Positions 62,071 through 64,000 of a stretch of DNA of 64,000 nt are shown here, in pieces. The notes under the pieces are model-generated. The model searched no databases and was not told the DNA's origin. It saw only the letters and a program-made list of their open reading frames with translations. The stretch is from Propionigenium maris DSM 9537 (lineage in GTDB: Bacteria; Fusobacteriota; Fusobacteriia; Fusobacteriales; Fusobacteriaceae). The stretch's first letter is position 1; each line of letters begins with the position of its first letter. The translations under genes and the position numbers were made by a program. The DNA is taken from contig NZ_BSDY01000010.1 in assembly GCF_027925155.1 (NCBI RefSeq), positions 95,279-159,278 of the forward strand, in the 5' to 3' direction.

Positions 62071-63606
62071 ATGAATTATTCAGTTCTTAAAGGAGCTTCA
62101 TACGCTCTTATTCACACACCTGACATGATACTACACAATGGTACTACTCAAACTACAGAAAAGCATGTAAATCCTGATTCAGAGTATCTAAAGAATATCA
62201 GAGACTCATACAGAACTTATGAGCAGGTAGTTAACTATGCTCCAAACCAGACATATATTGGAAACATTCACCCGCTAGAGTTAAAGGAGCTTGGAAAGGG
62301 CTGGGTAGATGTAGAAGTTGAAGGAAATAGATATGGTAAACTTGGAGAGATCATGCCTCAGGACGAGTTTATTGTTATGATAAAGGTAGCAGACGCATTT
62401 GGACTTGTTGAGTTAGAGAAGGAGTTCGTAGCAGACGTTAAGCCTAGATATGCAGCTCACGAGCTTACTACTGATGAGGAAGTAGCTTCAATCGGAGAGG
62501 GAATCGACAGAGACGAGATCGCAAGACTTGTAGCTGAAGAGCACGCAGAGGCTATCTACAACAACGACATCCTAATCGGATGCGTAAAGACAGCTCACGA
62601 TATCGACGTAAACCTTAACGCACACGTAATGTATGAGAACCTTGTAGTAAAAGCTTCTGGAGTACTTGCATTCAAACACCTAATCAAGAGCCACAACCTA
62701 GATGTAAACACTGTTGAGTATGTAATCGAGTGTTCAGAGGAAGCTTGTGGAGACATGAACCAGAGAGGTGGAGGTAACTTCGCTAAGGCTATCGCAGAGG
62801 CTGTAGGAGCTACTAACGCAACTGGATCGGATACAAGAGGATTCTGTGCTGCACCAACTCACGCGCTTATTCAAGCTGCATCATTAGTTCAGGCTGGAAC
62901 TTATGAGAACGTAGTAGTAGTAGCAGGAGGAGCAACAGCTAAGCTTGGAATGAACGGTAAGGACCACGTTAAGAAGGGACTTCCTATCCTAGAGGACGTA
63001 CTTGGAGCATTTGCTGTACTAGTATCTAAGAACGACGGAGTTAGCCCAGTGCTAAGAACTGACCTTGTTGGAAGACACACAGTTGGAACTGGATCATCTC
63101 CTCAGGCAGTAATCACATCACTAATCACTAACCCGCTTGATAAAGCAGGACTTACAGTTAAAGATGTAGAGAGATACTCAGTAGAGATGCAAAACCCAGA
63201 CATCACTAAGCCAGCTGGAGCTGGAGATGTACCTGAAGCTAACTACAAGATGATCGGAGCTCTTGGTGTTAAGAGAGGAGACCTTGAGAGAAAGGACCTT
63301 ATGTCATTCATCGATCAGCACGGAATGCCAGGATGGGCACCAACTCAGGGACATATCCCATCAGGAGTACCATACCTTGGATTTGCTCAGAAGGACCTTA
63401 CAGAGGGAGACGTTAACAGAGCAATGATCGTAGGAAAAGGATCTCTATTCCTAGGAAGAATGACTAACCTGTTTGACGGAGTATCTATCATCATCGAGAG
63501 AAACTCTGGAGAAATGAAGTCTAACTCATCTGTATCAAAAGAAGAAATCAACGGTATGATCGGAGAAGCAATGAGAAACTTTGCATCACACCTACTAGGA
63601 GAATAA
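62071..63606 (+). CDS. grdC: Glycine reductase protein C, large subunit GrdC
   Basis: 511 residues. With GrdD forms protein C, which turns the Se-carboxymethyl group of GrdA into acetyl phosphate. FabH/thiolase-like features: ECSEEACGDMNQRGG and FCAAPTHALIQAASLV, with the latter cysteine a likely acetyl carrier. The ATG at 62071 was used, following a GGGGGAAA site; the longer frame starts 24 bases earlier. Followed after 11 bases by grdD. Confidence 0.95.
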   Translation: MNYSVLKGASYALIHTPDMILHNGTTQTTEKHVNPDSEYLKNIRDSYRTYEQVVNYAPNQTYIGNIHPLELKELGKGWVDVEVEGNRYGKLGEIMPQDEFIVMIKVADAFGLVELEKEFVADVKPRYAAHELTTDEEVASIGEGIDRDEIARLVAEEHAEAIYNNDILIGCVKTAHDIDVNLNAHVMYENLVVKASGVLAFKHLIKSHNLDVNTVEYVIECSEEACGDMNQRGGGNFAKAIAEAVGATNATGSDTRGFCAAPTHALIQAASLVQAGTYENVVVVAGGATAKLGMNGKDHVKKGLPILEDVLGAFAVLVSKNDGVSPVLRTDLVGRHTVGTGSSPQAVITSLITNPLDKAGLTVKDVERYSVEMQNPDITKPAGAGDVPEANYKMIGALGVKRGDLERKDLMSFIDQHGMPGWAPTQGHIPSGVPYLGFAQKDLTEGDVNRAMIVGKGSLFLGRMTNLFDGVSIIIERNSGEMKSNSSVSKEEINGMIGEAMRNFASHLLGE

Positions 63607-63617
63607 GGAGGGGCAAA

Positions 63618-64000
63618 ATGTCAAAAGAGATAAGAGAAATCATCGGAAATACATTCATGGACCTTGCAGATGCCCTTGAAACTGGTAGATTTGGAAGCAG
63701 AGTTAAGGTAGGATTAACTACTCTTGGAAGTGAGCACGGAGTAGATAACCTTGTAAAGGGAGCTGAAAAAGCTGCAAGAACTGCAGATTATGATATCGTA
63801 TTAATCGGACCAAAGGTTGAAACTACTCTAGAGGTAGTGGAGGCTAATACAGAAGAGGAAGCGCACAAGAAGATGGAGGAGCTGCTAGACAGCAACTACA
63901 TCGCAGGTTGTGTAACTATGCACTACAGCTTCCCAATCGGAGTATCTACAGTAGGAAGAGTAGTAACTCCAAGCTTTGGAAAGGATATGTTCATAGCTAC
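63618..64000 (+). CDS. grdD: Glycine reductase protein C, small subunit GrdD (cut by window end)
   Basis: First 127 residues only; the frame runs off the right edge. Begins MSKEIREIIGNTFMDLADALETG, like GrdD subunits, which release acetyl phosphate (PlsX-like fold). ATG at 63618 has AAGGAGGGG in front. Last visible gene of the grd operon. Confidence 0.9.
   Translation, partial: MSKEIREIIGNTFMDLADALETGRFGSRVKVGLTTLGSEHGVDNLVKGAEKAARTADYDIVLIGPKVETTLEVVEANTEEEAHKKMEELLDSNYIAGCVTMHYSFPIGVSTVGRVVTPSFGKDMFIA

Overview
The window reads as the chromosome of a low-GC, strictly anaerobic, amino-acid-fermenting bacterium. Lipoboxes and signal peptides, TTG starts with strong AGGAGG sites, a GshF-type glutathione synthase, a selenoprotein glycine reductase and a tungsten-type aldehyde oxidoreductase together suggest a Fusobacteriota member (Propionigenium/Ilyobacter-like), with Clostridia as the alternative. 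That placement is an inference from gene content and not a search result.

Layout. 1-2.5 kb: a truncated unknown gene, a 570-base gap without genes, an ankyrin-repeat protein and a small lipoprotein. 2.6-7.3 kb (minus): carB and carA behind a promoter, a short leader ORF and a terminator that overlaps the end of that ORF, an arrangement like pyrBI attenuation. 7.6-22.8 kb (plus): fhs and a near-complete de novo purine cluster (purL, E, K, C, F, M, N, H, D). fhs and purL each sit behind a guanine-type purine riboswitch with its own terminator, and several intergenic gaps hold 85-130 nt hairpins. 22.8-24.1 kb: a Na+/serine-threonine symporter. 24.6-32.3 kb: a Moco/Tuco riboswitch, a tungsten-type aldehyde ferredoxin oxidoreductase, a MoaD-like carrier, a MoeB-like activator and two MoeA paralogues, bracketed by tRNA genes. 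Two tRNA-Leu(UAG) genes with the same spacer lie in opposite orientation on the two sides.

32.3-48.6 kb: accessory and housekeeping genes. These include an ABM monooxygenase, a TPR protein, a Ub-Mut7-C protein, a DeoR regulator diverging from an unannotated 53-aa gene, a Gfo/Idh oxidoreductase, a secreted protein with a YVG repeat, two MATE exporters (the second at 54.5 kb), AspA, a triple-rhodanese lipoprotein, a lone pilin, GshF, RidA and an SSS symporter. 48.7-53.1 kb: a five-gene flavin/iron-sulfur amine dehydrogenase operon that reads on towards the symporter and RidA, opposite a divergent FCD-type regulator. 53.3-54.2 kb: a PAS-GGDEF cyclase. 56.3-64 kb: the glycine reductase operon grdX-trxB-trxA-grdE-grdA-grdB-grdC-grdD (last gene cut), with in-frame TGA selenocysteine codons in grdA and grdB.

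How the parts fit: glycine reductase turns glycine into acetyl phosphate with electrons from TrxB/TrxA. Fhs supplies the formyl-tetrahydrofolate used by PurN and PurH, which explains its control by a purine riboswitch. CarAB feeds pyrimidine and arginine synthesis. The amine dehydrogenase with RidA and a symporter looks like an uptake-and-oxidation pathway for an unidentified amino or imino acid.
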